In this document: positions 9,401 through 17,270 of the stretch, piece after piece
How the letters are laid out: each line of letters starts with the position of its first letter
Numbering within the stretch: position 1 is the stretch's first letter
Origin: Massilia niastensis DSM 21313
Lineage (GTDB): Bacteria > Pseudomonadota > Gammaproteobacteria > Burkholderiales > Burkholderiaceae_D
Assembly: GCF_000382345.1 (NCBI RefSeq)
Contig: NZ_KB908080.1
Coordinates: 100,920 to 164,919, forward strand
Direction: 5' to 3'
DNA length: 64,000 nt
The notes under the pieces: generated by a model
What the model saw: only the letters and a program-made list of their open reading frames with translations
What the model was told of the DNA's origin: nothing
Database searches by the model: none
Made by a program: the position numbers and the translations under genes

Positions 9401-11076
9401 TGTCGGCGGCCAACCAGGCCATCGTCAACCGCGGCGAGACCATCGTCAACTGGCTGCGCGGCCACCAGCAGTACGCCAACGACACGGTGCTGCGCACCTA
9501 TACGCGCACCGATCCCGAGAAATCGGGCCCGGAAGGTCCGCTGCCGATCGTGCTGGGCGATATCGCCTCGTCCAAGCCGGCCTACCTGCGCGATCCGCGC
9601 AAGAGCTACCACCGCGAGGGCTACAACGACTACAAGGTCGAGAACGAGGATCGCCCGGGCACGGTGTTCGCGGCCGCCAACGACGGCATGCTGCATGCGT
9701 TCGACGCCAGCACCGGCGAGGAACTGTGGGCCTACGCGCCGCGCATCACGATGAAGAAGCTGCACAAGCAGGCCGGCACGACCTACGGCACCAGCCACCA
9801 GTTCACCACCGACGGCTCGCCCGAGCTGGCCGACGTCCAGATCAACGGCGTCTGGAAGACGGTCCTGGTGGCCGGCCTGAACGGGGGCGGGCGCGGCTAC
9901 TATGCGCTCGACGTGACCGATCCGCACGATCCGAAGGCGCTGTGGGAACTGTGCGCCGACCCGGCGGTGTGCAGCGGCGCCAACCTCGAGCCGCAGATCG
10001 GTTACTCGTTCGGCAACCCGCAGTTCGGCATCGTGAAGGATGGCGCCGGCACCGAGCGCTGGGTGGTGTTCCTGACCTCGGGCTACAACAACATCCCGGG
10101 CACCGACGGCGTGGCGGGCGGCGACGGCAGGGGCTACCTGTTCGTGGTCGACGTGGCGACCGGACGTGTGCTCGACCGTAACCTGGCCCCGGTGGCCGCC
10201 GGCAGCACGCCGACCCTGGTCACGACCGGCGCGGGCGACACCGCCACGCCGTCCGGCCTGGCCAGGATCACGGCCATCACGGTCAACCCGAATACCGATC
10301 CGCTGGTGACCTATGTCTACGGCGGCGACAACCAGGGCCAGATGTGGCGCTTCGACTTCACCACCAAGGGCAAGGTAGAGGTCCTGAAGATGGGCGACGC
10401 CGGCGCCGGCCAGCCGATCACCACCCGTCCCGACGTGGCCCTGTGCCAGGTCGACACCGTGGTCGACGGCGAGACCGAGCCCTCGGCCCAGCGCGTGGTC
10501 GTGTTCGGATCCGGCCGCCTGCTCGACCTGCCCGATGTCAGCGCCACCGCGATGCAGAGCGCCTACGTGCTGAAGGACAGCGGCAAGACCATCGGCGTGG
10601 CGGACTGGCGCAATGCGTCGGCGATGGCCAAGCGCCAGCTTGCCAAGCTCGAGAACAACGGCCGCGACGAGTTCACCATCTCCGGCGCCGCGGTCGACCT
10701 GTCGACCCAGGCCGGCTGGTTCGTCGACTTCGACCGCAATGCCGGCGAGCGCATCAACCTGGATCCGAAGATCGTGTCCGGCACCCTGAGCATGGTCACC
10801 AACCTGCCGAGCTCCTCGTCGGCCTGCTCGGTGGGCGGTACCAGCAATGTCTACCAGCTCGACGTCTGCAACGGCCGCGCGGTGCTCGACAACGGCCTGG
10901 CCGGCCATACGCTGTCGAACAACTCGGCCGCGGTCGGCTTCATCATCGTGCGCCTGCCCTCGGGCGCCCTGAAGATGATCACCACCACCGCCGACGGCAA
11001 GACCATCACGTCCGAGGTCAAGCCGGCCAAGACCCAGGAGGCGCGCCGCGCCGGCTGGCGCCGGGTGCGCAACTGA
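6448..11076 (+). CDS. pilY1: Pilus tip adhesin/assembly factor PilY1 (PilC)
   Basis: A 1542-residue secreted PilY1/PilC protein, larger than Pseudomonas PilY1 (about 1160). A signal peptide (MNRILISFALALAALPAWA) precedes a von Willebrand A domain opening with the MIDAS motif LLFDNSGSM (D47, S49, S51). About 270 residues (roughly 260-535) of Thr/Ser/Ala-rich sequence are inserted inside the VWA region and appear to hold two related modules. The C-terminal beta-propeller (about 1000-1480) has family signatures such as FAAANDGMLHAFDASTGEE and YVYGGDNQGQMWRFDF. ATG 6448 is chosen for its signal peptide and the GGAGAG ribosome site; an upstream in-frame TTG (6430) is disregarded. It is the last gene of the minor-pilin operon. 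Known roles: pilus extension/retraction balance, adhesion and surface sensing. Confidence 0.93.
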   Translation: MNRILISFALALAALPAWADPTSISQLPLLNITGSGTVKPNLMLLFDNSGSMASAFTPDYVDDTGTCRSRATLEGGTRGCRPGDPPFNSGDFNRQYYNPKVRYSPPVRADGSSFPNLNRGATTNWTSVTTDGFGVNDSDLLGNDVKNTNLVTGFPDLRWCDGNGACGYNTTGYVYPTNERYSPQSFTANPYYYSINVAEYCTDASLRTCVSTAVNAPAPAGYPEPARVRWCDSRKLDNCQAKYVGDFKYPRYGDPNRVGEWYGTIVIGQSSTSNATTINSVKAVGTAGTFTITNGAVQAASGTNTATRQAALANALAASIIARTGLARPFTACVRTPTLSSVPACSSFGITLSATNVVAVVPISCEAPTSTKTNATCVPVKDGARAGDDLVVTSGSTTTALLTIEGSTNSSKTQELGGITLGTTQLFSSKLALARGVTASKVAIAIRDKIGTKETITAYLGGNAVSPICAAATSNDSERATVCLVNTNLDSEGQNIALGSLSNNGSKSTYLDFSVSVAVSDGVPTATTAMGASVFVRTDIVPARDSYPKDPSRSDCAGSTCTYDEEMTNFANWHGYYKTRNQMMKTAVGQAFQPITDNYNVGLVSLSTAAAEGTMNRPKPFSGTNRSDWYTSLYAMNGSQSTPIRQALHAIGKMYANLSPYNYAKGSEVVQYPCQQNFTFVTTDGYWNGNAAADVVNNDNRENAGRFCLRSTGCVDTSTQSANSLADVALYWYNGGASDKTTSLRPTLEDWTKPGVVPAASGENTRLHMKTYALGLGVDGVMNYEANYDTAPSQTGDFYKLVTGMTTGCPWNNGGAYVWPDPKTGDNSGSAAYQSRVDDLWHAAINGHGKYFSASDPRQVVDGLRSALSNIEVKVGAAAAAATSTPNISQQDNDIFSATFTTVKWYGELANRKIDTVTGEVSTTDTWNSSRKVGGKVAAGSDTRVIKMLDTATGGLKDFLYEDLSTAERAWFDNKCGALAQCSNLSAANQAIVNRGETIVNWLRGHQQYANDTVLRTYTRTDPEKSGPEGPLPIVLGDIASSKPAYLRDPRKSYHREGYNDYKVENEDRPGTVFAAANDGMLHAFDASTGEELWAYAPRITMKKLHKQAGTTYGTSHQFTTDGSPELADVQINGVWKTVLVAGLNGGGRGYYALDVTDPHDPKALWELCADPAVCSGANLEPQIGYSFGNPQFGIVKDGAGTERWVVFLTSGYNNIPGTDGVAGGDGRGYLFVVDVATGRVLDRNLAPVAAGSTPTLVTTGAGDTATPSGLARITAITVNPNTDPLVTYVYGGDNQGQMWRFDFTTKGKVEVLKMGDAGAGQPITTRPDVALCQVDTVVDGETEPSAQRVVVFGSGRLLDLPDVSATAMQSAYVLKDSGKTIGVADWRNASAMAKRQLAKLENNGRDEFTISGAAVDLSTQAGWFVDFDRNAGERINLDPKIVSGTLSMVTNLPSSSSACSVGGTSNVYQLDVCNGRAVLDNGLAGHTLSNNSAAVGFIIVRLPSGALKMITTTADGKTITSEVKPAKTQEARRAGWRRVRN

Positions 11077-11104
11077 TGCGCCGTCGTTGAGCCGCCGCCG
11101 GGCA

Positions 11105-11128
11105 GTGCGGGCGCTCCGGCGCCCGCAC
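11105..11128 (+). terminator. GC-rich hairpin after pilY1
   Basis: A perfect 10-bp stem (GTGCGGGCGC with loop TCCG) lies 28 bp after the pilY1 stop. No U-tract follows, so it may be a weak terminator or an RNA-stabilising 3' hairpin. Confidence 0.4.
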
Positions 11129-11139
11129 ACGCCATTCTG

Positions 11140-11170
11140 TTCACACGGAGTGGCGCGGAAACGGTAAAAT
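11140..11170 (+). promoter_or_regulatory. Possible sigma70 promoter of prfC
   Basis: TTCACA (11140-11145) and TAAAAT (11165-11170) resemble -35 and -10 boxes; the 19-bp spacer is slightly long. The expected transcript start is about 30 bp before the prfC ATG. Confidence 0.3.
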
Positions 11171-11209
11171 CGAGGGTTTTCTTCCGAGGGCCGCTTGAAG
11201 GGCTCGACT

Positions 11210-12874
11210 ATGGCCAACGACACCGATATCTCCGCCGCGGACGGCACGTCCGACCCCGGCACCACCACCAGCCGCGAGGCCGGCGCGATCGTGCGCGAAG
11301 TCGCGCGCCGCCGTACCTTCGGCATCATTTCCCACCCGGACGCCGGCAAGACCACGCTGACCGAGAAGCTGCTGCTGTTCTCGGGCGCGATCCAGCTCGC
11401 CGGCACCGTCAAGGGCCGCAAGAGCGGCCGCCACGCGACCTCGGACTGGATGGACATCGAGAAGCAGCGCGGCATCTCGGTCGCCAGCTCGGTGATGCAG
11501 TTCGAGTTCCGCGACCACGTGGTCAACCTGCTCGACACCCCTGGCCACCAGGATTTCTCGGAAGACACCTACCGGGTGCTGACCGCGGTCGACTCGGCGC
11601 TGATGGTGATCGACGCCGCCAAGGGCGTGGAAGAGCAGACCATCAAGCTGCTCGACGTGTGCCGCATGCGCGCCACCCCGATCGTGACCTTCATGAACAA
11701 GATGGACCGCGAAACCCGCGATCCGCTCGAGCTGCTCGACGAGGTCGAGTCGGTGCTGAAGATCGAATGCGCGCCGGTGACCTGGCCGATCGGCATGGGC
11801 AAGAACTTCCGCGGTGTCTACCACCTGCTGAAGGACGAGATCATGCTGTTCAAGGCGGGCGAGGAAAAGGCCGACGGCGCCTTCGAGATCGTCAAGGGCA
11901 TCGACAACCCGAAGCTGGCCGAGATGTTCCCGATGGAGATCGAGCAGCTCAAGCTCGAGGTCGAGCTGGTGCACGGCGCCTCGCATCCCTTCGACCTGGA
12001 GCGCTTCCTGTCGGGCGTGCAGACCCCGGTGTTCTTCGGTTCGGCGATCAACAACTTCGGCGTGCGCGAGATCCTGTCGGCCCTGGTCGACTGGGCGCCG
12101 GCGCCGCGCGAGCGCGACGCCACCGTGCGCGCGGTCAAGCCCGAGGAACAGCCGTTCACCGGCTTCGTCTTCAAGATCCAGGCCAACATGGACCCGGCCC
12201 ACCGCGACCGCATCGCCTTCCTGCGCGTGTGCTCGGGACGTTTCGAAAAAGGCATGAAGGTCAAGCACCTGCGCCTGGGCCGCGAGGTCAAGCTGTCCTC
12301 GGTGGTCACCTTCATGGCGTCCTCGCGCGAACAGGTCGAAGAGGCCTACGCGGGCGACATCATCGGCCTGCCGAACCATGGCAACATGCAGATCGGCGAC
12401 AGTTTCAGCGAAGGTGAAATGCTGAGCTTTACCGGCATCCCGTACTTCGCGCCTGAGCTGTTCCGCACGGTGCGCATCCGTAATCCGCTGAAGATGAAGC
12501 AGCTGCAGAAGGGCTTGCAGCAGCTGGGCGAAGAGGGCGCGGTACAGGTGTTCAAGCCGGTGCTGGGCAGTGAACTGATCCTGGGCGCGGTCGGCGTGCT
12601 GCAGTTCGAAGTCGTGGCCAGCCGCCTGCTCAACGAATACGGCGTGGACGCGGTATTCGAAGGCGCCAGCATCAGCAGCGCGCGCTGGGTGTCGAGCGAC
12701 GACAAGAAGGCCTTGTCCGACTTCGAGAACGCGCTCGGCCACAACGTCGCCTACGACGCGGCCGGCAACATGGCCTACCTGGCCACCTCCGGCGTCAACC
12801 TGCGCCTGACCCAGGAACGCTGGCCGAAGCTGACCTTCCATGCGACCCGCGAGCACGCGGCCAAGCTGGGCTGA
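11210..12874 (+). CDS. prfC: Peptide chain release factor 3
   Basis: A 554-residue translational GTPase RF3, which removes RF1/RF2 from the ribosome after termination. The G1 loop is SHPDAGKTT (41-49); DTPGHQDF and NKMD supply G3 and G4. The RF3-specific [15 protein letters not shown] segment follows G1, and domains II and III complete a length normal for the family. ATG 11210 has an AAGGG ribosome site seven bases upstream; a TTG at 11195 is in frame but less likely. The N-terminal 20 residues ([16 protein letters not shown]) extend beyond the usual RF3 start and are probably disordered. It is a single-gene unit between the pilus operon and the accessory region. Confidence 0.96.
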   Translation: MANDTDISAADGTSDPGTTTSREAGAIVREVARRRTFGIISHPDAGKTTLTEKLLLFSGAIQLAGTVKGRKSGRHATSDWMDIEKQRGISVASSVMQFEFRDHVVNLLDTPGHQDFSEDTYRVLTAVDSALMVIDAAKGVEEQTIKLLDVCRMRATPIVTFMNKMDRETRDPLELLDEVESVLKIECAPVTWPIGMGKNFRGVYHLLKDEIMLFKAGEEKADGAFEIVKGIDNPKLAEMFPMEIEQLKLEVELVHGASHPFDLERFLSGVQTPVFFGSAINNFGVREILSALVDWAPAPRERDATVRAVKPEEQPFTGFVFKIQANMDPAHRDRIAFLRVCSGRFEKGMKVKHLRLGREVKLSSVVTFMASSREQVEEAYAGDIIGLPNHGNMQIGDSFSEGEMLSFTGIPYFAPELFRTVRIRNPLKMKQLQKGLQQLGEEGAVQVFKPVLGSELILGAVGVLQFEVVASRLLNEYGVDAVFEGASISSARWVSSDDKKALSDFENALGHNVAYDAAGNMAYLATSGVNLRLTQERWPKLTFHATREHAAKLG

Positions 12875-13271
12875 GGCCAAGCCGGCGGGCGAGGGGCTGA
12901 CTGATCGGGCTCGCGGGAGCGCCGGCCCATTTTCACACGTCGGACCCACAACTCAAGCATGTCATTACCGCTCCTGGCGGTAATGACATGCTGAGGACGG
13001 GGGAACGGTGCCACTGCCATCGTTCCCGCACGTTTGCATGAACTTCGCCTTCGTTCGACGTATTGCTGCGCTGAGACCTGGTACGCCTGACGACACCTCC
13101 ACTTGCCTCGAGAGAAGCATCCGCTCTTCACCGCGCCTGGGGACGGGGCCGCTTTCGGGCCAGGACCGGTCGTTAATGGAGCTGCTTGTTGGGTCAACAG
13201 GCTCAGGGCTGTACTCCGGTTACTGACGCAAACTTTAGGACCAGTAAGAACGGGCGTGGATGGCTTGCTTG
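12875..13271. other. Non-coding stretch with a 16-bp perfect inverted repeat
   Basis: About 400 bp between prfC and the acetyltransferase gene. The clear element is a perfect 16-bp inverted repeat: AGCATGTCATTACCGC (12956-12971), five-base loop, complementary arm 12977-12992. No U-tract follows on either strand. A 72-codon open frame at 13008-13226 has no family resemblance or good ribosome site and is not called a gene. Confidence 0.6.
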
Positions 13272-13817
13272 TTATCTGATTGTCTTGCGCATCAGCATAA
13301 GGGGCACCGCCACCTGTCCGCCCCCGAGCGACAGGCTTAGGTCGTGAACGGGCACGAAACCATGTGCCGTGTACAGCGGTACGCCCGGCATGGTAGCCGT
13401 TAGTTCGAGTGAAGTGAAACCTGCCGCCATCGCGTGCTCGGTGCAGTGCTGCATGAGCATCGAGCCAAGACCCAGGCGTTCCATTCCCGGATCGACAAAA
13501 AAGGCGCGGATCTTCGCCGGCTCGGTGGCTGGGTCGAGAAGGCGGTCCGGTGCGACCTTGTGCTTGTCGCCGCCGTAGGGCGTCGAACGCTTGCTCCAAC
13601 CACCGCAAGCGACGATGCGCGTTTCGTCTTCGATGGCGAAGTAGGTGCCATCTCGAATGAGCTGGGTATCGACGCCAAACACATCGCGCGTTACCGCGTG
13701 CGCCTGCTCAGGCGTGTAAAAGCCGGCTGACAGTCCGATACCGGAACGTTCGATCAGCTTTTGCAGCGCGGGTATGTCGGCCGCAGTGGCGGCGCGTATC
13801 TTGAAATAAATCCGCAT
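13272..13817 (-). CDS. GNAT-family N-acetyltransferase
   Basis: A 181-residue GNAT protein using acetyl-CoA to acylate an unknown amine. N-terminal IRAATAADIPALQKLIE is a typical GNAT helix. The acetyl-CoA-binding motif A region reads IRAFFVDPGMERLGLGSML (about 112-130), followed by HCTEHAMAAGFTSLEL and the C-terminal LYTAHGFVPVHD beta-bulge element. Single gene with no partner; it ends against the prfC-side non-coding stretch. It marks the left edge of the accessory region. No toxin-antitoxin partner (RHH antitoxin) is adjacent, so a TacT-like toxin role is unlikely. Confidence 0.85.
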   Translation of the reverse strand: MRIYFKIRAATAADIPALQKLIERSGIGLSAGFYTPEQAHAVTRDVFGVDTQLIRDGTYFAIEDETRIVACGGWSKRSTPYGGDKHKVAPDRLLDPATEPAKIRAFFVDPGMERLGLGSMLMQHCTEHAMAAGFTSLELTATMPGVPLYTAHGFVPVHDLSLSLGGGQVAVPLMLMRKTIR

Positions 13818-14147
13818 CGGACCATTCTACAAGCATTGACTTGATCGTCTCGGCCAGTACCGTCGGCTCTCGCACGGCGTCGTCGCGTTTCTACGGGCCG
13901 CGTCCGGAGCGCTGAACCAAGATGTCTTGAGGTGGGCGTGTGCAATGGCTCGGTTCCTGGCTGTCGTGATACTCCGTAACCTTTTCAGCTCTACAAGATG
14001 TTATGCTGCGTCGCATGACCGAGATCGGCCAGAAGCGGTCCTTCGCGGCTGTAAACATAGCAAGGGGCCCTGCTGCCTGAACTATCAACGGCAAGCCGGT
14101 ATCCACTTCCGACCGGCAGGGTTCGGCCACAAACCCGACAGGATGTT
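13818..14147. other. Intergenic stretch without a supported gene
   Basis: About 330 bp between divergently transcribed genes. Short open frames on both strands have no recognisable family. It presumably holds promoters for the acetyltransferase (minus) and the monooxygenase-fold gene (plus), but no convincing boxes were identified. Confidence 0.5.
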
Positions 14148-14498
14148 ATGCACGCGATTTACTTTAAGTGGAAAGTAGCCTCTGGTCGTGAACGAGACTT
14201 CGAGCACGCCTGGCTGGAACTCACCGGACTTATACGCGATGAGCGAGGCGGTCTAGGATCGCGTTTGCATCGGTGCGCCGACGGCCACTATTTTGCGTAT
14301 GCCCAGTGGCCGTCCGAGCTCTTCTGGGCTACACAACCCGAGCCTACTGCACGCATGGTCGAGCTGCGAAACCAGATGCGTGAATTCGCTGAACTCGTAG
14401 ATGGCCCACTTCGGGGTGACGTCGTTGCCGACCTCCTGATATCAGTAACTCCCGACCAAGGGGAACAGGCTGGCGATAGCATTGACAGGCCCGAGTGA
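14148..14498 (+). CDS. Antibiotic-biosynthesis-monooxygenase-like (ABM fold) protein
   Basis: A 116-residue protein whose first 75 residues have a dimeric ferredoxin-like/ABM pattern: MHAIYFKWKVASGRERDFEHAW, then a beta segment with GSRLHRCADGHYFAYAQW. Such domains oxidise small aromatic substrates without cofactor, degrade heme, or serve as orphan stress proteins; no active-site residue can be assigned. ATG 14148 follows the ribosome site AGGAT. The stop codon runs into a motif (TGACCG...TGGGT) that recurs after another accessory gene at 16516. Functional assignment is tentative. Confidence 0.6.
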   Translation: MHAIYFKWKVASGRERDFEHAWLELTGLIRDERGGLGSRLHRCADGHYFAYAQWPSELFWATQPEPTARMVELRNQMREFAELVDGPLRGDVVADLLISVTPDQGEQAGDSIDRPE

Positions 14499-14711
14499 CC
14501 GGCTTGGGTCGATTCCGGTCGGTTGACACGAGCCGTGGTTTTCCGTCTTTGCAGGATGCTATCTGTCCTCATGCCGGTGGGCGATTTCGGCCATTCCCTG
14601 CCGTTCGACAACTTCCTGTGGTAATAGTTGATTTAGCAATGCGTCTGTGACAGCATACGCTGACTTCACCCTTAAAGTTCGTGCGCCAGTGTGACGTTTG
14701 GGGGAACCAAA

Positions 14712-15638
14712 ATGCGCAGCATTCGTAAGATCGTTTCAGGTGGTCAGACAGGGGCCGACTTGGCGGCGTGGGACGTTGCACGTGAGTTTGCTATCCCATT
14801 TGGCGGATATGTGCCTGCCGGGCGTACCAACGAGAATGGCCGAATTCCATCTGAATACGAATCCCTGCAAGAGACAGCGTCATCAGAAACTGTGGAGCGA
14901 ACGAAGAGGAACGTAGAAGTTTCCGATGCGACCTTGATAATTTGCCGTAACGAACCTGTCGGGGGAACACTTACGACGTTAGAACATTGTAAAAATACCA
15001 GGAAGCCGGCTTTTGTGGCGGATCTTGCGAGGGGCATAACTGACGATTGGGTGCGGTGCATCGGATTGTGGCTTGACGAAATGAAACCCAACATTCTCAA
15101 TGTTGCAGGACCACGTCATTCTGAAGATCCGGAGATTTATTCGCTTACACGAGAACTCCTTTGTCGCGTAATGAAGGACAGAACCGTATCCCGAAACGAT
15201 CTAAATGATCTCCTTCGTTATGTCCATTCAGACATTAAGAGCGACTTTAGACATTGGGACGTGATTCGTTGGCAAATTCCTTCATGGTATGTCGCGTTGC
15301 TTATTGGTGGACTTGCACTCGCACCGGGACCCATAAAGGACGCTCCCTGGGCCGCATTTCTTGTTATTGGTGTGTTCGGGCTTCTTTGTAACCTTCTCGC
15401 ATTCCGGACCGCACAGTACCACTCGGACCAGATGAAACGATTTCATAACTTATGTGTGGAGATTGAAGCTGACGAATTGGTTGAGCGCGAACTAAGCGCC
15501 AAGCTGCCGTTTTCTCTAGAGCGACCAGGAATTTTCTTTACCGCAACGTTCTGGTTTCATATCTTCGTCTTTATTACGGCTGTCGGATGTCTATGGTTAG
15601 CGGTTCTTAGGTACGTCACCAACGGTGCTGCCCGATAA
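14712..15638 (+). CDS. cpYpsA-type SLOG domain fused to C-terminal membrane helices
   Basis: A 308-residue protein not recognised as a named system. Residues 4-150 match the circularly permuted YpsA branch of the SLOG superfamily (often annotated putative molybdenum carrier): nucleotide-loop SGGQTGADLAAWDVA (9-23), GYVPAGRTNENG, SDATLIIC (71-78), GGTLTTLEHC and the diagnostic LNVAGPR (129-135). A linker follows, then three predicted membrane segments: about 190-206, 211-231 and 275-301, with a charged cytoplasmic helix between the second and third. SLOG domains bind nucleotide-derived ligands, and fusions to short membrane modules are known from predicted conflict/defence systems; here the role is inferred. 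ATG 14712 has GGGGA upstream. Base composition is clearly less GC-rich than flanking core genes, consistent with transfer. No nucleotide cyclase, TIR or nuclease gene is adjacent. Confidence 0.72.
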   Translation: MRSIRKIVSGGQTGADLAAWDVAREFAIPFGGYVPAGRTNENGRIPSEYESLQETASSETVERTKRNVEVSDATLIICRNEPVGGTLTTLEHCKNTRKPAFVADLARGITDDWVRCIGLWLDEMKPNILNVAGPRHSEDPEIYSLTRELLCRVMKDRTVSRNDLNDLLRYVHSDIKSDFRHWDVIRWQIPSWYVALLIGGLALAPGPIKDAPWAAFLVIGVFGLLCNLLAFRTAQYHSDQMKRFHNLCVEIEADELVERELSAKLPFSLERPGIFFTATFWFHIFVFITAVGCLWLAVLRYVTNGAAR

Positions 15639-16161
15639 TCAACCATTGAAATCGTTCCGGACAATACCTCGCATACCTCGGTTATTTGAAGTCATGCCGG
15701 GGGGCGGCCGCTGAATAAATTTGCGCTGGCCGTCCGGATTGGAGTGACCGGCAAAGGCTTCTCGACGTTCACTGAGGCGGGCATGGCAGAGTATTTGCGA
15801 GCAGACGGAAGGTATCTTTACTCATCCACAAGCGCAGATAATCGTACATATCCATCAATAATGTTGTAAATGCTAATTGCTTCGACATCGGGATTCATTC
15901 AAACGTAAGCGCAGCAACCGCCCGGGCATTGGGCGAACATCTGGCGCAAATGTTGCGCTCGACGATCTCGGCCAGGGTTACTGCCGAGTCGACATGTGAT
16001 GACTCACGAATCGCCGACGTAGCAGCGACTTGGGAACGTCCGGTATGGGTCAGTTCCTGCCCTTCGTGACAGTCTGCGATTTTTCGGCGTCGACGACCTG
16101 CTATGCTGAGCTCAACGGCTGGGTTCGGCCATCTACAGCCAATATCTACGCATTGGCCGCC
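15639..16161. other. Non-coding accessory spacer
   Basis: About 520 bp without a supportable gene. It contains a further relative of the TGACCGGC motif seen at gene ends (near 15744) and short AT-rich patches. No promoter or RNA structure could be assigned with confidence. Confidence 0.5.
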
Positions 16162-16518
16162 ATGAACAACACTCTTCGAAAACTGAGTCTTCTTGGACTA
16201 CCCCCAATTTTGGCAATCACGCTGGCACTCATGTCGGCGCATGTCGAGCGCTTAGGCCCCGACATGGTCTCATATGGGAATCTGTGTGGAGCAACCGCCT
16301 CTGATCCCTGCTACAAGCCCGCATTGAAGGGCGGCTTCCCGGTTGCGTACTTGTTCGATGCTCCAGGGGTCTCTAGGGAGCGTCAGCTTGCCTTTGGCGA
16401 AGATAAGCTGCACGCAGGCGCCCTAGTCGCCAACATTGCCGTGTATTTCGCCATCTTGATGCTTATTGTGGGGGCCGTCTGGCGTCGCCGGTCGGTGGCC
16501 GAGCTGGACGCTGAATGA
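16162..16518 (+). CDS. Small two-helix membrane protein, unknown function
   Basis: A 118-residue protein from ATG 16162 (MNNTLRKLSL). The first hydrophobic segment is LLGLPPILAITLALMSAHV (about 9-27) and the second NIAVYFAILMLIVGAVW (about 91-107). Between them lies an extracytoplasmic loop of about 60 residues containing two cysteines (LCGATASDPC), a likely disulfide. The open frame extends to 16030, but the earlier part has no ribosome site or family features. No family was recognised. The stop codon lies at the start of a TGACCGCAATGGGTTGA motif resembling that after the ABM-like gene. Confidence 0.5.
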   Translation: MNNTLRKLSLLGLPPILAITLALMSAHVERLGPDMVSYGNLCGATASDPCYKPALKGGFPVAYLFDAPGVSRERQLAFGEDKLHAGALVANIAVYFAILMLIVGAVWRRRSVAELDAE

Positions 16519-16736
16519 CCGCAATGGGTTGAGCTCGAGAAGTACAGCTGGATGGTAGTCCGGCCGGCCTGTTTTCGCTGGATGGACACTCTCGAAACCG
16601 AGGCCCGTGAGATCAAGCTCTCCTACAAAAAGGCATCGATCACACGGACTGGGTTGTCTTCGGCCACGTAGTCGTCCAAATGCTCGGGAAGTAAGGTCCC
16701 CTGTCCGCGATCTTCGCCTTCAACAAAGCGCTTCAT
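16519..16736 (-). pseudogene. Remnant of an IS1182-type transposase, N-terminal part
   Basis: The minus strand from ATG 16736 reads MKRFVEGEDRGQGTLLPEHL then DDYVAEDNPVRVIDAF, the characteristic N terminus of IS1182-family transposases. A stop at 16625-16623 breaks this frame; a one-base shift restores ELDLTGLGFESVHPAKTGRP and DYHPAVLLELN before homology ends near 16520. Only about 70 of roughly 450 codons remain, and no terminal inverted repeats were found, so it is an inactive scar. Confidence 0.8.
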
Positions 16737-16750
16737 TTGGCACCCCAGTG

Positions 16751-17185
16751 ATGAGATACTTTCCAACGTTTACCGGACCGGTTTCGTTTACATCGGCCTA
16801 CGTTTTACACGGCTTGGGCCAAGAGCAGTCATGGAATTCCTACGATCATCCCCTCATTACGGTAAAAACTCCTGAGACTGAAGGATTGCTTATGCGAGCA
16901 GTACCATTATTCAAACTGGTCCCGGAGCCGCTCGATCAGGAGGCCGCTGCCCTCCCGCCGTTCAAGTGGGCAGGCAACGATATCGGTCAGCGCCATCGGC
17001 TAGGGGGAAGTCCCGACTTTATCCAAACGGATGACATTCCAAGTTGTTCGTGTGGCAAAACCATGTCTTTCTACGCTCAACTTGACTCGATCAACGATGA
17101 GTTCATCTTGGGTGACTGCGGGATGATCTATGTCTTTGTATGTTTTGACTGCCCCGAAACGAAGTCAATCTTGCAATCTTTCTAA
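16751..17185 (+). CDS. YwqG/DUF1963-like protein with CxC and CxxC motifs
   Basis: A 144-residue protein from ATG 16751 (MRYFPTFTGP). The C-terminal half carries LGGSPDFIQTDDIPSCSCGK, MSFYAQLDS and GMIYVFVCFDC. This is the pattern of DUF1963-like proteins, in which a glycine-rich GG-P-x(2)-Q segment precedes cysteine pairs. C99/C101 and C131/C134 could bind zinc. The N-terminal half is poorly conserved, and the family's function is not established; members often lie among immunity or accessory genes. The start is only 14 bp from the transposase remnant's first codon on the other strand, so the upstream flank was probably rearranged. The open frame extends upstream to 16607, but that part overlaps the transposon scar. 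Confidence 0.55.
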   Translation: MRYFPTFTGPVSFTSAYVLHGLGQEQSWNSYDHPLITVKTPETEGLLMRAVPLFKLVPEPLDQEAAALPPFKWAGNDIGQRHRLGGSPDFIQTDDIPSCSCGKTMSFYAQLDSINDEFILGDCGMIYVFVCFDCPETKSILQSF

Positions 17186-17270
17186 CTGTGCTTGTTGCTT
17201 TTACATAAGGTCGGATGTCCGCTTTGGGCAACTATTTTGCTCGCTTTACCTGGAATGCTGAGAAAAACTT

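Noticed and set aside
6385..11568. A 1727-codon open frame antisense to pilX/pilY1 and prfC
   Set aside because: GC-rich third positions leave the opposite strand free of stops. The translation is low-complexity (Ala/Arg/Gly/Val/His) with no family features, and PilY1 on the plus strand is certain.
13008..13226. 72-codon ORF after prfC
   Set aside because: No ribosome site, family or hydrophobic pattern; overlapped by equally meaningless frames on the other strand.
14712..15638. A complete CBASS- or Thoeris-type defence operon
   Set aside because: No nucleotidyltransferase, TIR-domain or ubiquitin-like partner gene lies next to the SLOG gene; only a possible single-gene system remains.
13900..17200. 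Accessory genes as integron cassettes
   Set aside because: All plus-strand and mixed origin, but no intI gene and no attC pair (GTTRRRY/RYYYAAC) could be found; the TGACCG motif differs from attC.
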